Shown piece after piece: positions 47,446 through 47,529 of a stretch of 47,529 bases of DNA. The notes under the pieces are model-generated. The model was given only the letters and a program-made list of their open reading frames with translations. It was not told the DNA's origin and made no database searches. A program made the translations under genes and the position numbers. Where the stretch lies: NCBI GenBank assembly GCA_028288965.1, contig JAQGHD010000005.1:1-47529 (forward strand), given 5' to 3'. The stretch is from Candidatus Saccharimonadota bacterium (GTDB lineage: Bacteria; Patescibacteriota; Saccharimonadia; Saccharimonadales; JAQGHD01). Position 1 is the stretch's first letter; every line of letters starts with the position of its first letter.

Positions 47446-47529
47446 TTATTTGTGCTTTTTATAGTCTGTGCTGCGATTGAAGATCCTCATGGTAACGAAC
47501 TGCAACCCCACCATGGCACCAATGATGGT
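47446..47529 (-). CDS. C-terminal end of a membrane protein (runs off the right edge)
   Basis: 27 codons and a TAA (47446-47448) on the minus strand: TIIGAMVGLQFVTMRIFNRS then TDYKKHK. A hydrophobic segment followed by a basic tail suggests a protein ending just inside the membrane. The family cannot be told from this piece. Confidence 0.6.
   Translation of the reverse strand, partial: TIIGAMVGLQFVTMRIFNRSTDYKKHK

Noticed and set aside
1-47529. Insertion sequences, integrases, prophage genes, rRNA or CRISPR.
   Set aside because: None could be recognised on either strand by motif reading.

Overview
The window looks like a chromosomal segment of a Patescibacteria/CPR bacterium, most likely Candidatus Saccharibacteria (TM7). 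This is inferred from gene content: a monoderm surface (sortase, LPNTG protein, cohesin-dockerin pair), a type IV pilus locus with no secretin, a one-lobed TsaB, RNase Y next to YmdB, and many small compact genes. UGA acts as an ordinary stop in many genes, which argues against the SR1/Gracilibacteria code. No ribosomal RNA is present to settle the taxonomy.

Layout. 1-5822 is a surface polysaccharide and sortase region. On the minus strand lie a 53-residue LPNTG protein behind a perfect consensus promoter, a NodB-type polysaccharide deacetylase, a processive GT2 glycosyltransferase and the N-terminus of a sortase. Divergently lie a second, multi-domain deacetylase and a membrane-anchored DPBB-like protein. 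5843-6149 is a tRNA-Gly/tRNA-Arg operon decorated with three related hairpins. 6163-8795 holds AT-rich unknown genes. 8932-11228 is the most striking piece: a secreted deacetylase with a C-terminal type I dockerin, followed two bases later by a membrane-anchored cohesin protein, a minimal cellulosome-like display unit. 11320-17602 carries an XTP/dITP pyrophosphatase, tRNA-His, a P1B-type ATPase, a dolichol/phytol-kinase-like protein, two tRNA-Pro genes, two AT-rich unknown genes and YmdB. 17612-24376 holds RNase Y, TsaB/TsaE, a lamin-tail protein with a histone-like linker, a PRC-barrel protein, RecX and RecA. 24525-36330 is a type IV pilus locus (PilB, PilC, pilin, three minor-pilin-like proteins, PilM, PilN, PilO and a small fourth membrane protein). 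37419-42716 contains a PH-domain protein, RuvB, RuvA, two small proteins, RuvC, YebC and ComEC. 42766-47529 is mostly membrane and unknown proteins, a methyltransferase, a DUF1653 protein, a MazG-like pyrophosphohydrolase, tRNA-Lys and the end of a membrane protein.

How it fits together. The pilus, ComEC, RecA/RecX and RuvABC together form a plausible DNA uptake and recombination set. The glycosyltransferase and the deacetylases suggest an amino-sugar polymer that is made, deacetylated and displayed or attached at the surface with help from sortase and cohesin. Two regulatory habits recur. Many genes have a -10 box 6-8 bases before the start codon, predicting leaderless mRNAs. Several tRNA promoters share a C-rich CCCCTGTT block at the expected transcription start. 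Several genes shorter than 60 codons are described here that a length-limited ORF search would miss.
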